This document shows positions 22,190 through 22,209 of a stretch of 22,209 bases of DNA, piece by piece. This DNA comes from Collinsella sp. AF33-16 (GTDB taxonomy: Bacteria; Actinomycetota; Coriobacteriia; Coriobacteriales; Coriobacteriaceae): NCBI RefSeq assembly GCF_003475325.1, contig NZ_QRQC01000025.1, positions 1-22,209 of the forward strand, read 5' to 3'. The translations under genes and the position numbers were made by a program. How positions within the stretch are numbered: position 1 is the stretch's first letter; each line of letters opens with the position of its first letter. The notes beneath the pieces were generated by a model. The model made no database searches. It was not told the DNA's origin and was given only the letters and a program-made list of their open reading frames with translations.

Positions 22190-22209
22190 CCTAAATAGCG
22201 ACTAGGCCG

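Overview
The window looks like chromosomal DNA from a GC-rich actinobacterium of the Coriobacteriia, most likely Collinsella or a close relative. This rests on GC-rich coding sequence, an actinobacterial-type EF-G2 paralogue, a possible HspR-type operator before an hsp20 gene, the tilS-hpt-ftsH block, and my memory of similar genes and palindromic repeats in Collinsella. No search was run, so the genus is an inference. No phage, plasmid, CRISPR array, tRNA or rRNA is visible. Most of the window is ordinary core genome.

Layout. 1-79: tail of an upstream unit and its terminator. 144-611 (-): an unrecognised tail-anchored protein in an AT-richer patch. 888-1319 (+): a small heat-shock protein. 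1402-2211 (-): a WalJ/YycJ-type metallo-beta-lactamase-fold hydrolase. 2260-6631 (+): tilS, hpt and ftsH, ended by a strong terminator. 6820-8004 (+): a class I/II aminotransferase. 8170-8991 (+): a PHP-type phosphoesterase. 9070-10518 (-): an RlmD-like 23S rRNA m5U methyltransferase. 10859-13280 (+): a polar amino-acid ABC importer (lipoprotein, permease, ATPase) with a structured spacer after the first gene. 13591-15666 (+): an EF-G2-like protein with an altered G domain. 15796-16755 (-): a membrane-anchored or secreted DNA/RNA non-specific nuclease. 17142-18020 (-): an orphan LarE-type sulfur transferase. 18194-18844 (+): a beta-phosphoglucomutase-like HAD phosphatase, whose stop codon overlaps that of a convergent LacI-family regulator (18841-19953, -). 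20271-22118 (+): glmS.

The genes fall into housekeeping modules: tRNA(Ile) decoding, purine salvage and membrane proteolysis (tilS-hpt-ftsH), rRNA modification, translation, amino-acid uptake, and amino-sugar synthesis feeding the cell wall (glmS). Transcription units are short and most end in clear hairpin terminators. A TACAAT hexamer lies 24-74 bases before seven start codons and is probably the local -10 element.

The least explained material is intergenic. Several palindromic elements sit only between genes: a 24-bp-arm hairpin at 6701-6760; a 36-bp perfect inverted repeat at 10626-10766; two near-identical 40-base copies in opposite orientation at 16908-16947 and 20033-20072; and a further hairpin at 20079-20121. 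All except the 36-bp one carry the core (G)GGACAG/CTGTCCC(C). They look like REP-like repeats of the kind mobilised by RAYT/IS200-type transposases, but no such transposase is in the window. Other points of interest are a three-half-site TGGTAT operator candidate before glmS, a perfect palindrome between larE and the HAD gene, the EF-G2 G-domain substitutions, and the three-cysteine pattern of LarE. I did not find a convincing multi-gene novel system.
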